Of a DNA stretch of 27,319 nucleotides, positions 1 through 6,972 are shown piece by piece; the stretch's first letter is position 1; every line of letters begins with the position of its first letter. The translations under genes were made by a program, and so were the position numbers. The stretch is from Gammaproteobacteria bacterium (GTDB lineage: Bacteria; Pseudomonadota; Gammaproteobacteria; J044), in the NCBI GenBank assembly GCA_003696465.1, contig RFHG01000246.1, forward strand, positions 1-27,319, read 5' to 3'. The notes under the pieces were generated by a model. It ran no database searches. It was given only the letters and a program-made list of their open reading frames with translations, and was not told the DNA's origin.

Positions 1-504
1 GGCTTTGCCCTGCTCGAGGCCGACCGCGAGGCCCCGTTCCGTTTCCTTGGCTGCGGCGAGAGCAGCGATGCCTGGCACATGTCCAGTCCGCACCCGGAGG
101 GCGAGGGTGCGGCACGGGCGATGCAAGCAGCCCTGGCAGAGGCCGGGCTTTCGCCGGACGAGATCGACTTCATTCATCTGCATGGCACCGGCACGCAGGC
201 CAACGACCTGGCCGAGGACCGGGCCGTATGCAGGGTGTTCGGAAACCGCATGCCTTGCGCCTCGAGCAAGGGCTTTACCGGGCACACCCTGGGCGCGGCC
301 GGTATCCTGGGCGCTGTCATTGGCCTGCTGGCCATCGAGCAGGGCATCCTGCCTCCAAGCCTGAACACGCGCAGGCTCGACCCTCGACTTGAGGCGCGGT
401 ATCAGCTGCAACCCGAAGCCGCACGCGTTCGGCGGGTGTTGGTCAACGCACTGGGCTTTGGCGGCAGCAATGCCAGTCTGGTGCTGGAAGGGGTGGCATC
501 GTGA
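1..504 (+). CDS. Beta-ketoacyl-ACP synthase, C-terminal part (aryl-polyene type)
   Basis: Frame 1 is open from the first base to the TGA at 502-504, so this is the last 167 residues of a longer gene whose start lies left of the window. It is the C-terminal thiolase-fold half of a FabF-like ketoacyl synthase, which would condense malonyl-ACP with a growing acyl chain in the cytoplasm. Visible motifs are HGTGT (first active-site His, partial residue 61), SSKGFTGHTLGAAG (active-site Lys 90 and second His 95) and the terminal GFGGSNASLVL. The nucleophilic Cys lies in the missing half. The stop overlaps the GTG of the next gene. With the chain-length-factor-like gene, ApeP-like dehydratase and ketoreductase behind it, this matches the ApeO/ApeR-type synthases of aryl-polyene clusters. 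The family call is firm; the pathway is an inference from neighbours. Confidence 0.9.
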   Translation, partial: GFALLEADREAPFRFLGCGESSDAWHMSSPHPEGEGAARAMQAALAEAGLSPDEIDFIHLHGTGTQANDLAEDRAVCRVFGNRMPCASSKGFTGHTLGAAGILGAVIGLLAIEQGILPPSLNTRRLDPRLEARYQLQPEAARVRRVLVNALGFGGSNASLVLEGVAS

Positions 505-1277
505 AGCCGTTGCAGGCGCAGGTGCAGGCCATCGGGTTCTGCGCGCCGGGGCTGGCGGACTGGTCCGCGGCGCAAAACCTGCTGGCAGGTCCGGGGGACT
601 GGGCAGAGCAGGGCGAGCTCCACAAGCTGGCGCCGGCCCTGCTGCCAGCGAACGAGCGGCGCCGGACCACCGTGCTCATTCGCATGGCCCTGCAGGCCGC
701 GCAGGAGGCCGCCGGCGAGGCCGGTGGCCCGCTGCCTGCCGTCTTTGCCAGCTCGGGCGGGGACCTCGAGATCGTCGATCGCATCCTGCAGGCCCTGCAG
801 ATGCCGGGGCGGCCCGTCTCGCCCACCCATTTCCACAACTCGGTCCACAACGCGCCAGCCGGCTACTGGTCCATCGCGCGCAAGGATCATGCCCCCTCCA
901 CCAGCGTTTCGGCACATGACGCCAGCCTTGCGACCGGCCTGCTCGAGGCCCTTACCTGGCTGGCCGGCGGGGTTTCCGAGGTGTTGCTGGTGGCCTACGA
1001 TCATCCCGCGCCCCCGACCCTGGCCCCGTTCCGCCCCTTGCTGGCACCCTTTGCCGTGGCCCTGCGGCTGACCGCAGGAGGCGAGGGGCCGGGGCTCTCG
1101 GTGCAGGTGGACCGGGGCCGCGAGAGCACGCTCGACCGGCCCTCGCTGGAGGCCCTGCGTCAGGGCAATCCGGCCGCGCGCAGCCTGCCGCTGCTCGAAC
1201 GCCTGGCCCGCGAATCGTCCGGTACCGTGTACCTGCCCATGCCGGCCGGCCAGTTGCGCGTGGAGGTGGCACCATGA
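501..1277 (+). CDS. Beta-ketoacyl synthase-like chain-length factor
   Basis: This 258-residue protein starts at GTG 501, overlapping the stop of the upstream synthase by three bases. It resembles the short ketoacyl-synthase N-terminal-like family (Pfam Ketoacyl-synt_2, PF13723) that pairs with a full synthase in aryl-polyene clusters (ApeC type). Recognisable segments are VFASSGGDLEIVDRIL and THFHNSVHNAPAGYWSIA, followed by APSTSVSAHDASLATGLLEA, where an active synthase would carry its catalytic Cys. No cysteine is present there, so the protein is probably not a condensing enzyme itself but a heterodimer partner that sets chain length. That role is known for the family and inferred here. Its stop overlaps the next ATG in an ATGA, indicating translational coupling. 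Confidence 0.85.
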   Translation: MKPLQAQVQAIGFCAPGLADWSAAQNLLAGPGDWAEQGELHKLAPALLPANERRRTTVLIRMALQAAQEAAGEAGGPLPAVFASSGGDLEIVDRILQALQMPGRPVSPTHFHNSVHNAPAGYWSIARKDHAPSTSVSAHDASLATGLLEALTWLAGGVSEVLLVAYDHPAPPTLAPFRPLLAPFAVALRLTAGGEGPGLSVQVDRGRESTLDRPSLEALRQGNPAARSLPLLERLARESSGTVYLPMPAGQLRVEVAP

Positions 1278-1732
1278 ACGGGCCGACACCGGTCGATCAT
1301 GCCCGCATCGAGGCCCTGATTCCACATGCCGGGCGCATGTGCCTGTTGTACCAGGCACTGGACTGGGACGAGGCGGGCATCCGATGCAGCGCGCTCAGCC
1401 ACCTGGCCGAGGACAACCCGCTCCGCAATGGCGGGATGCTGGGCATTCTCGCCGGCATCGAGTATGGCGCACAGGCCATGGCCGTCCACGGTGCCCTGCT
1501 GGCCGAGTCGCAGGGCGAGCGCCTGCCGCCAGGCTATCTCGCGGCCGTCCGTGATGTGGTCATGCACGCCGAGCGGCTGGACGATGTGCCGGGCATGCTG
1601 CAGGTCGAGGCCCGGCGGCTGATGGGTCAGGGCGGCTTGTTGATGTATGCCGTCCGGATCGGGACGGAGGCCGGCACGCCCCTGCTGGAGGGGCGGCTCA
1701 CGGTAGCAGAACGCGGAGGAGCGCAGACATGA
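1274..1732 (+). CDS. ApeP-like hotdog dehydratase
   Basis: This 152-residue protein begins at the ATG of an ATGA overlap with the chain-length factor. It looks like the ApeP-type 3-hydroxyacyl-ACP dehydratase of aryl-polyene biosynthesis, a hotdog-fold enzyme that removes water to create each conjugated double bond. Landmarks are IPHAGRMCLL (His 18, probable catalytic His), EDNPLRNGG and AGIEYGAQAMAVHGAL, the hotdog helix carrying Glu 63. Length fits the single-domain family. Its stop again overlaps the following ketoreductase start by four bases, so synthesis of the two should be coupled. Family assignment rests on motif recognition; the ACP-bound substrate is inferred from context. Confidence 0.85.
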   Translation: MNGPTPVDHARIEALIPHAGRMCLLYQALDWDEAGIRCSALSHLAEDNPLRNGGMLGILAGIEYGAQAMAVHGALLAESQGERLPPGYLAAVRDVVMHAERLDDVPGMLQVEARRLMGQGGLLMYAVRIGTEAGTPLLEGRLTVAERGGAQT

Positions 1733-2448
1733 AACGGGCACTGGTCACCGGTGGCAGCGGCGACATCGGCCGGGCGATCTGCCTGCGTCTGGCGGCAGAC
1801 GGCTACGAGGTGCTGGTGCATGGCGCCAGCCGGCCAGAGCGCGCCGAGGAGGTGGCAGAGGCAATCCGGGCCGCCGGTGGCCATGCCCGGAGCCTGTGCT
1901 TCGATGTGACCGACGAGCAGGCCGCCCGCGCGGCCTTGGAGCCGCTGGCCGCCGAGCAGCCTGTCCAGGTGGTGATCCACAATGCGGGCATCCACGACGA
2001 TGCGCCGCTGGCGGGCATGAACGGCCACCAGTGGCAGCGGGTGATCGATGTCTCGCTCAACGGCTTTCATCATGTGGTGCAGCCCCTGCTGCTGCCGATG
2101 ATGAGCACGCGCTGGGGGCGTGTCATCGCCATGTCATCGGTGGCGGCAATACTCGGCAACCGGGGGCAGGCCAACTATGCCGCCGCCAAGGCCGGTCTGC
2201 ATGGCGCGGTCCGCTCGCTTGCACGGGAGCTGGCCTCGCGCGGCATTACTGCCAATGTGGTCGCGCCGGGTATCATCGAGGGCAGCATGACCGAGGGACT
2301 GTTCGACCGCGAGCAGATACGCCAAATGGTACCGGCGGCACGCGCCGGGCAGCCGGAAGAGGTGGCCGAACTGGTCGCCTTCCTGGCCTCGGAACGCGCC
2401 GGCTACATCAATGGGCAGGTCATCGGCATCAACGGGGGCATGGCCTGA
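1729..2448 (+). CDS. 3-oxoacyl-ACP reductase, SDR family (ApeQ/FabG-like)
   Basis: This 239-residue short-chain dehydrogenase/reductase has TGGSGDIG at residues 7-14 (dinucleotide-binding loop), HNAGI at 84-88, Asn 111, Ser 137, and Tyr 150/Lys 154 in NYAAAK, which together form the classical SDR active site. It ends with the ING-GMA tail typical of FabG proteins. It would reduce the 3-keto group of the ACP-bound chain with NADPH, supplying the dehydratase encoded just upstream. The order synthase, chain-length factor, dehydratase, reductase mirrors aryl-polyene loci. It starts in an ATGA overlap and its stop shares one base with the next ATG. Confidence in the enzyme class is very high; confidence in ApeQ-type membership is moderate and contextual. 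Confidence 0.93.
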   Translation: MKRALVTGGSGDIGRAICLRLAADGYEVLVHGASRPERAEEVAEAIRAAGGHARSLCFDVTDEQAARAALEPLAAEQPVQVVIHNAGIHDDAPLAGMNGHQWQRVIDVSLNGFHHVVQPLLLPMMSTRWGRVIAMSSVAAILGNRGQANYAAAKAGLHGAVRSLARELASRGITANVVAPGIIEGSMTEGLFDREQIRQMVPAARAGQPEEVAELVAFLASERAGYINGQVIGINGGMA

Positions 2449-3248
2449 TGGAAACGCTGCGGTTCGCAATCGTGATACCGGCCCTGAACGAGGCGGGTAC
2501 CATCCGCAAGCTGGCCGAGGCCTGTCTGCAACAGGCCGACACGGTCATCGTGGTGGATGACGGCTCCGACGACGGCACGGCCGGGCAGCTCGCCGGGCTT
2601 CCGCTGGAGCTTGTTCACCACGAGGTGCCCCGGGGGAAGGGGGCTGCCCTCTGGGCCGGCCTCAACCGGGCCCGCGAGGCGGGCGCGACCCATGCCGTGA
2701 CCCTGGACGGAGACGGCCAGCATGATCCGGCCGACATTCCCCGCCTGCTGGCGGCTGCCCGTGCCAATCCGCGGGCACTGGTCATCGGCTCCCGCCGCGC
2801 CGCGGCCGCGGCCATGCCTGCGGGGCGCAGGCGCGCCAATCGGATTGCCGATTTCTTCATGCACTGGGCCGGGGGGCAGCCGGTGCCGGATTCGCAGTCG
2901 GGCTTTCGGGTCTACCCGCTGGCGCTGCTCGACCATTTACATGATCCGGGGCGTTTTCGTGGTGGCTTTGTGTTCGAGAGCTGGGCGGTGATCCGTGCCG
3001 GCCGTCACGGAGTGCCCGTGACGGGGGTGGAAATCCCGGCGATCTACCATGCCGGTTTGCGGCCGAGCCATTTCCGTCCCTGGGCCGATATCACGGCCAT
3101 TACCCTGATGACCACACTGGAGATCGTGCAGCAGGGCTTTGCCCTCAGGGCACTGTGGCAGGCGATCCGGGCGCTCGGACAGAACGGGTCGGACGGCAGC
3201 GAAGCGCGGGTCGCCGGGCCATCGGGCGGTGACGGCAGGGGCAGCTGA
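2448..3248 (+). CDS. GT2 family glycosyltransferase (DPM1/DPG-synthase-like)
   Basis: The protein of 266 residues starts at ATG 2448, sharing one base with the preceding stop (TGATG). The same frame is open far upstream, but that part only shadows the reductase. GT-A fold motifs are clear: VIPALNEAGTI at 9-19, VVDDGSDDGT at 35-44 (nucleotide-sugar binding), DGDGQHDP at 87-94 containing the metal-binding DxD, and IGSRR. No strong transmembrane helix is visible, so it is probably cytoplasmic or membrane-associated. The class transfers a sugar from a nucleotide donor to a lipid or polyisoprenoid phosphate. As the last gene of the coupled pigment operon it may glycosylate the polyene or its lipid anchor, which is an inference. 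The last 30 residues are low-complexity (G, S, R). Confidence 0.9.
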   Translation: METLRFAIVIPALNEAGTIRKLAEACLQQADTVIVVDDGSDDGTAGQLAGLPLELVHHEVPRGKGAALWAGLNRAREAGATHAVTLDGDGQHDPADIPRLLAAARANPRALVIGSRRAAAAAMPAGRRRANRIADFFMHWAGGQPVPDSQSGFRVYPLALLDHLHDPGRFRGGFVFESWAVIRAGRHGVPVTGVEIPAIYHAGLRPSHFRPWADITAITLMTTLEIVQQGFALRALWQAIRALGQNGSDGSEARVAGPSGGDGRGS

Positions 3249-3284
3249 TCCGGGCAGCGGCCGTGTTTTCTGGCGCCTAAGCGG

Positions 3285-3313
3285 TTGCGTCTTCCCTGCC
3301 GGTTTCCTACAGT
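3285..3313 (+). promoter_or_regulatory. Candidate sigma70 promoter for the 3388 gene
   Basis: TTGCGT at 3285-3290 and TACAGT at 3308-3313 are separated by 17 bases, an acceptable sigma70 -35/-10 pair. It lies in the 139-base gap after the pigment operon and would start transcription near 3320, giving a leader of roughly 70 bases. Match by eye only. Confidence 0.4.
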
Positions 3314-3387
3314 GTGGTGTGCAGGATCATTCCATGCATCAATGTGCCCTTGTGCACCCGAGGAAACCGTTTCAAGGAGACCCGATC

Positions 3388-3804
3388 ATGACACGTCGCT
3401 TGTTTGTTCGTCTTTTGCTGTTGCTGCCCCTGGTTCTGGTACTGGCCGGCTGGCGTACCGCGCCCCTGTACAACCCGGAACCGATTCCGGTGCCGGAAGG
3501 GCTCTCGACCAAGGAAGTGCGCAAGGCCATTGTCGACGCCATGATCAAGCGGGGCTGGGGCGTTGCTTCCAAGAAACCGGGCAAGATCGTGGCCGTGCTG
3601 CACATCCGCAAGCATACCGCCAAGGTCCTCATTACCTATGACACCAAGGCCGTGGTCATCAAGTACGTCTCCAGCGAAAACCTCAAGTACAAGAAGGAAG
3701 AGGACGGTGTCGAGATCATCCACAAGAACTACAATTCGTGGATTCGCAATCTCGCTTCCGACATCCAGAGCAATCTTTCTGCCATGGCCCTGCTGAAGGA
3801 ATAG
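3388..3804 (+). CDS. Small exported protein, lipoprotein-like but lacking the lipobox Cys
   Basis: The start at ATG 3388 is preceded by AAGGAGA (3374-3380) at good spacing and gives 138 residues. The first 23 residues form a signal peptide: MTRR, then a leucine-rich core ending VLVLAGW. The position where a lipobox would read LAGC is LAGW (codon TGG; TGC would be Cys). The mature part, beginning RTAPLYNPEPIPVPEGLSTK, resembles small periplasmic lipoproteins with one alpha/beta domain (STKEVRKAIVDAMIKRGWGV, KYVSSENLKYKKEE, HKNYNSWIRNLASDI). I recognise the general type but know no function. It is probably periplasmic or tethered by an uncleaved signal anchor. It has its own candidate promoter and a terminator 22 bases beyond its stop. 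Base composition is lower in GC than its neighbours. Confidence 0.8.
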   Translation: MTRRLFVRLLLLLPLVLVLAGWRTAPLYNPEPIPVPEGLSTKEVRKAIVDAMIKRGWGVASKKPGKIVAVLHIRKHTAKVLITYDTKAVVIKYVSSENLKYKKEEDGVEIIHKNYNSWIRNLASDIQSNLSAMALLKE

Positions 3805-3825
3805 CCGCCATTCATTCTGTATACG

Positions 3826-3853
3826 AAGAGGCCCCGCATTGGCGGGGCCTCTT
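3826..3853. terminator. Bidirectional intrinsic terminator
   Basis: AAGAGGCCCCGC (3826-3837), loop ATTG, then GCGGGGCCTCTT (3842-3853) form a perfect 12-bp stem with a four-base loop. It lies between the converging 3388 gene and msrB. The A/T ends of the stem supply short U tracts on both strands, so it can serve both genes. Confidence 0.88.
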
Positions 3854-3869
3854 GCGTCAGGGGACGAAG

Positions 3870-4280
3870 TCAGTCCTCGGCCGGATGGAATTGCAGCGAA
3901 GCGGAGTTGATGCAGTAGCGCAGCCCGGTCGGAGGCGGGCCATCCTCGAACACATGCCCCAGGTGGGCGTCGCAGCGCGCGCAGCGCACCTCGGTGCGGA
4001 CCATGCCGTGGCTGGTGTCGCGCAGATAGCGAATGGCCGATTCATCCACCGGCGCCCAGTAGCTGGGCCAGCCGCTGCCGGAATCGAATTTCTCTTCCGA
4101 GCGGAACAGCGGCGCGTCGCAGCACACGCAGTGGTAGGTTCCGGGTTCATGATGGTCCCAGTAGCGGCCGCTGAAGGGCGGCTCGGTGCCGCACTGGCGC
4201 GTGATGCAATAGGTGGCATCGTCGAGCCGATCACGCCAGCCGGCATCGTCCTGTGGCAGATCGTCGGGCGTATCGCTCAT
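3870..4280 (-). CDS. msrB: Peptide-methionine (R)-S-oxide reductase MsrB
   Basis: This 136-residue protein starts at 4280, two bases after the stop of the upstream lipoprotein gene. It reduces methionine-R-sulfoxide in proteins. The order of motifs is typical: GTEPPFSGRYWDHHEPGTY, zinc ligands in CVCC (51, 54) and CARCD (100, 103), KFDSGSGWPSYW, HGMVRTEVRC, HLGHVFEDG and RYCINSASL with catalytic Cys 123. The usual resolving Cys in the GCGWPS loop is Ser here (GSGWPS). Cys 25 and Cys 30 near the N-terminus are the only other candidates for disulfide formation. No signal peptide is seen, so the enzyme is cytoplasmic. The longer in-frame extension to 5069 is a shadow of the upstream gene. Confidence 0.95.
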   Translation of the reverse strand: MSDTPDDLPQDDAGWRDRLDDATYCITRQCGTEPPFSGRYWDHHEPGTYHCVCCDAPLFRSEEKFDSGSGWPSYWAPVDESAIRYLRDTSHGMVRTEVRCARCDAHLGHVFEDGPPPTGLRYCINSASLQFHPAED

Positions 4281-4282
4281 GC

Positions 4283-4963
4283 TCAGTATCTCGGCGAGGT
4301 CCAGGCCTTTTCTTCCTGACCCTCGACCACCGGCTTGATGTAGATCTCCACCCGGCGGTTGAGCTGACGCCCGGCCTCGGTTGCATTGCTGGCCCGCGGT
4401 TCGGACTCTCCACGGCCCTCCCAGCGCAGACGGGCCGGATCCACGCCGCGGCTGACCAGGTAGTCGTACACCGCCCTGGCGCGGCGCTCCGACAGGCGCT
4501 GGTTGTAGTCGGCCGGGCCAATGCTGTCGGTATGGCCGACGATGTGTACCACCGTCCGGTCGTACTTGCGGATGATCCCGGCCAGCTTGTCGAGCGTGTC
4601 GCGGAAGGCGGGCTTGATGCGCGCGCTGTCGAAGTCGAAGGACACCTCGCTGTTGAGGTTGAGCTTGAGGGTATCGTCCTTGAGACGTTCGATCTCGATC
4701 TCGTGCCGGCGCTGTTCTTCCTCCAGCTCGCGCTTGAACGCGCGCTCCTGTTCGTCCATGTAGTGACCGGTCATGCCGCCGGCAATGGCACCGACGGCGG
4801 CGCCGATGAAGCGACCCTTGTCGTGGTCGATCTGGTGGCCGATGACGGCGCCGGCAATGGCACCGACGGCAGCGCCGGTCTTGGCGCGGCGGTCGGGATC
4901 GTCTGCTGCACATCCGGCCAGCAGACCGGTGATGACGAGGCAGGCAAGCAGTCTGGTTCGCAT
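4283..4963 (-). CDS. OmpA-family lipoprotein with glycine zippers (YiaD-like)
   Basis: This 226-residue protein begins at the ATG whose leader carries AAGGAG; a further upstream ATG at 5014 lacks such a site. Residues 1-18 are a lipoprotein signal ending LLAGC, so Cys 18 should be lipidated and residue 19 is Ala, compatible with outer-membrane sorting. Two glycine-zipper units follow (about 30-43 and 54-67), then a charged coiled coil (70-98) and an OmpA/Pal peptidoglycan-binding domain (about 105-211). That domain has FDFDSARIK, VGHTDSIGPADYNQRLSERRA (split as HTDSIG and NQRLSERRA) and LNRRVEIYI. It would tether the outer membrane to peptidoglycan. Cotranscription with msrB is likely from the two-base spacing. 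The zipper is duplicated at DNA level (see findings). Confidence 0.92.
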   Translation of the reverse strand: MRTRLLACLVITGLLAGCAADDPDRRAKTGAAVGAIAGAVIGHQIDHDKGRFIGAAVGAIAGGMTGHYMDEQERAFKRELEEEQRRHEIEIERLKDDTLKLNLNSEVSFDFDSARIKPAFRDTLDKLAGIIRKYDRTVVHIVGHTDSIGPADYNQRLSERRARAVYDYLVSRGVDPARLRWEGRGESEPRASNATEAGRQLNRRVEIYIKPVVEGQEEKAWTSPRY

Positions 4964-5086
4964 CGGACGACTCCTTTTCGGAACATCTCGGTTTCGCCGG
5001 GCAGTGTAGCGCAATGGGGCCAGGCTTGTCGCCGGAGGCGATCGCGCTTACCCTCAAAGAGACGAGCATGCCGGGTCGGAGGTTCC

Positions 5087-5539
5087 GTGGGGGGCAAGAT
5101 TGTCGAGGTGCACCGTTACGCCAGCTACTATCGGGGCTGGTGCCAGGCCTTCGGCGAATTCGAGCCCGGCGGCGAAGGGCCCTGCTGCAGCTGGCTGTTC
5201 GGGGAGGATGCCATTGGCATGGTGGTGGCCGAGTCGCTGCACAGGCCGTTCATGCGTGAGCTGCTGCACCACGGGGAGGAGCCGGAGGTGCGGCTGGAGC
5301 CCGAGCGGCTGCACTGCGGGTCGCTGGACCTTGCCATCGAGCCGGGGCCGGACCGGCGCGGCTTCGAGCGGCTGCAGGCGCTCCTGCGCAGTGGCCTCTC
5401 GGTGCACATGTACCTGACCAGCCACATCTTCTTTCCCGGCGCGCGCATCGTCACCTTCAGTCCACGCCGGCCGCTCATCATCATGTACAAGGAGATCCAG
5501 CCCATGCGGATCTGTCTGCCATCAGGCGAGGAGGGCTGA
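5087..5539 (+). CDS. Unrecognised 150-aa protein
   Basis: I chose GTG 5087 because GGAGG stands at 5078-5082; the frame is open far upstream, but that part shadows the divergent OmpA-like gene. The product (150 residues) has no signal peptide or membrane helix. It starts GGKIVEVHRYASYYRGWCQAF and has a Cys pair in EGPCCSWLFGEDAIG. It continues RPFMRELLHHGEEPEVRLEPERLHCGSLDLAIEPGPD, then a beta-rich tail (HMYLTSHIFFPGARIVTFSP, RPLIIMYKEIQPMRI). The composition is soluble alpha/beta and protein-like. I do not recognise the family. Its stop is two bases before the YihY-family start, so the two are probably cotranscribed, hinting at an envelope-related role; this is weak inference. Confidence 0.7.
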   Translation: MGGKIVEVHRYASYYRGWCQAFGEFEPGGEGPCCSWLFGEDAIGMVVAESLHRPFMRELLHHGEEPEVRLEPERLHCGSLDLAIEPGPDRRGFERLQALLRSGLSVHMYLTSHIFFPGARIVTFSPRRPLIIMYKEIQPMRICLPSGEEG

Positions 5540-5541
5540 AC

Positions 5542-6933
5542 ATGCTGCCGGAAGCACTCTGCCAGCGTTACATGCACTATGTCTGGGAGCGTGATATCTC
5601 GCGCCTGCCGGCCTGGGAGCGCTGGCTGGTGTGGGCGATCCGCATTGCCCATGTGCTGGTTCGGGATCTGGCCTCGGGCGATCTCAATCTGCGTGCCATG
5701 AGCCTGGTCTACACCACCCTGCTGTCCATCGTGCCGCTGCTGGCCCTGAGTTTTTCCGTACTCAAGGCATTTGGCGCCCACAACCAGATCCGGCCCATGC
5801 TGCTGCAGGCGCTGGCACCGCTGGGCGAAAAGGGGGTGGAGATCACCGACCGCGTCATCGAGTTCGTCAACAACATCAAGGTGGGCGTGCTGGGTGCGCT
5901 GGGTCTGGTGCTGCTGTTCTATACCGTGATCTCGCTGATGCAGAAGATCGAGGACAACTTCAACTTCATCTGGCGCGTCCATCGTCGCCGCAGCCTGGCG
6001 CGCCGCTTCAGCGACTATCTCAGCGTCATCATCTTCGCGCCGGTGCTGGTCTTCGCTGCCATGGCGCTCAGCACGGCCGCCCTGCACACCGATCTGGTGC
6101 AGACCCTGATGCAGGTCGAGCCACTCGGGGTCCTGATCCGCCTGTTTACCGACTTGCTGCCCTTCCTGCTGGTCATCGCGGCCTTTACCTTTGTCTATGT
6201 CTTCATACCCAACACGCGGGTGCAACTCCATGCCGCCCTGGGCGGCGCGATTGTGGCCGGCGTGTTGTGGCAGTTTACTGGCTGGGTGTTTGCCGCCTTT
6301 GTCGTCGGCTCGGCGAAATACGCGGCCATCTATTCCGCCTTCGCCACGCTGATTCTCTTCATGATCTGGCTCTACGCCGGCTGGCTGATCTTGCTGCTGG
6401 GCTCGAGTATTGCCTTCTACCTGCAGAATCCGCGCTTCATCACGCCTACCGTGCAGCGCCTGCTGGTGCTCAGCAACCGGATGAAGGAACAGCTGGCCCT
6501 GGCCATCATGGCGGTGATCGGGGTGCACTACTACGAGCGCCGCCGGCCCTGCGATATCGAGTGCCTGGCAGGCGAACTGGGCGCAGCAGGCGAGCTGGTG
6601 GAGCCAGTGGTGAACCTGCTCGAGGACAAGGGCTTCATCGAGGAAGTGGAGGAACCGGACGGCTGTTACCTGCCTGCAGTGCCGCTTGATGCCACGCCGG
6701 TCGGCGAGCTCTTGGATGCGGTGCGCAGTGCGGAAGAGGGGGGTCAGTCTGGAGCTGGGGCAGCTGCAGGCCCCGCCGGCGGTGGCCCGGACCATGGACG
6801 AGGTCGAGGCGGCCCTGCAGGAAGTGGTGGCCGGACGCATGCTGCGCGATCTCCTTCCCCCTGCCAGTGTGGGGCAGCATGCGGAACCGGTGGCGCCAGC
6901 TGTCGGGCAAACGGAACCTGCAGCGAAGGATGA
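5542..6933 (+). CDS. YihY/BrkB-family inner membrane protein, 3' end probably frameshifted
   Basis: The frame as given encodes 463 residues. The first 400 or so are a normal YihY family protein: NLRAMSLVYTTLLSIVPLLAL, a periplasmic helical segment, GVLGALGLVLLFYTVISLMQKIE, then four further membrane helices including the hallmark SAKYAAIYSAFATLILFMIWLY, and a winged-helix-like cytoplasmic tail (RRPCDIECLAGELGA, VNLLEDKGFIEEV). After the G6 tract at 6738-6743 the reading turns into Gly/Arg/Cys-rich nonsense. Removing one G restores ELGQLQAPPAVARTMDEVEAALQ and continues to a TGA at 6950-6952, for 469 residues. So this is either a sequencing or assembly slip, or a real frameshift. The molecular role of the family is not settled; some members were misnamed RNase BN. 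Confidence 0.9.
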   Translation: MLPEALCQRYMHYVWERDISRLPAWERWLVWAIRIAHVLVRDLASGDLNLRAMSLVYTTLLSIVPLLALSFSVLKAFGAHNQIRPMLLQALAPLGEKGVEITDRVIEFVNNIKVGVLGALGLVLLFYTVISLMQKIEDNFNFIWRVHRRRSLARRFSDYLSVIIFAPVLVFAAMALSTAALHTDLVQTLMQVEPLGVLIRLFTDLLPFLLVIAAFTFVYVFIPNTRVQLHAALGGAIVAGVLWQFTGWVFAAFVVGSAKYAAIYSAFATLILFMIWLYAGWLILLLGSSIAFYLQNPRFITPTVQRLLVLSNRMKEQLALAIMAVIGVHYYERRRPCDIECLAGELGAAGELVEPVVNLLEDKGFIEEVEEPDGCYLPAVPLDATPVGELLDAVRSAEEGGQSGAGAAAGPAGGGPDHGRGRGGPAGSGGRTHAARSPSPCQCGAACGTGGASCRANGTCSEG

Positions 6934-6972
6934 TTCCGGCGCTGCTGCCTGAAGCCGCTGTGCGGACCGCAT

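Noticed and set aside
3870..5069. 399-codon minus-strand frame running from msrB through the OmpA-like gene
   Set aside because: Only the last 136 codons (from 4280) are MsrB; the upstream part is an Arg/Cys/Pro-rich out-of-frame reading of the lipoprotein gene.
5128..6972. 614-codon minus-strand reading frame
   Set aside because: Antisense to the 150-aa gene and the YihY-family gene, Gln/His/Asp-rich and without domain motifs; shadow of real coding sequence.
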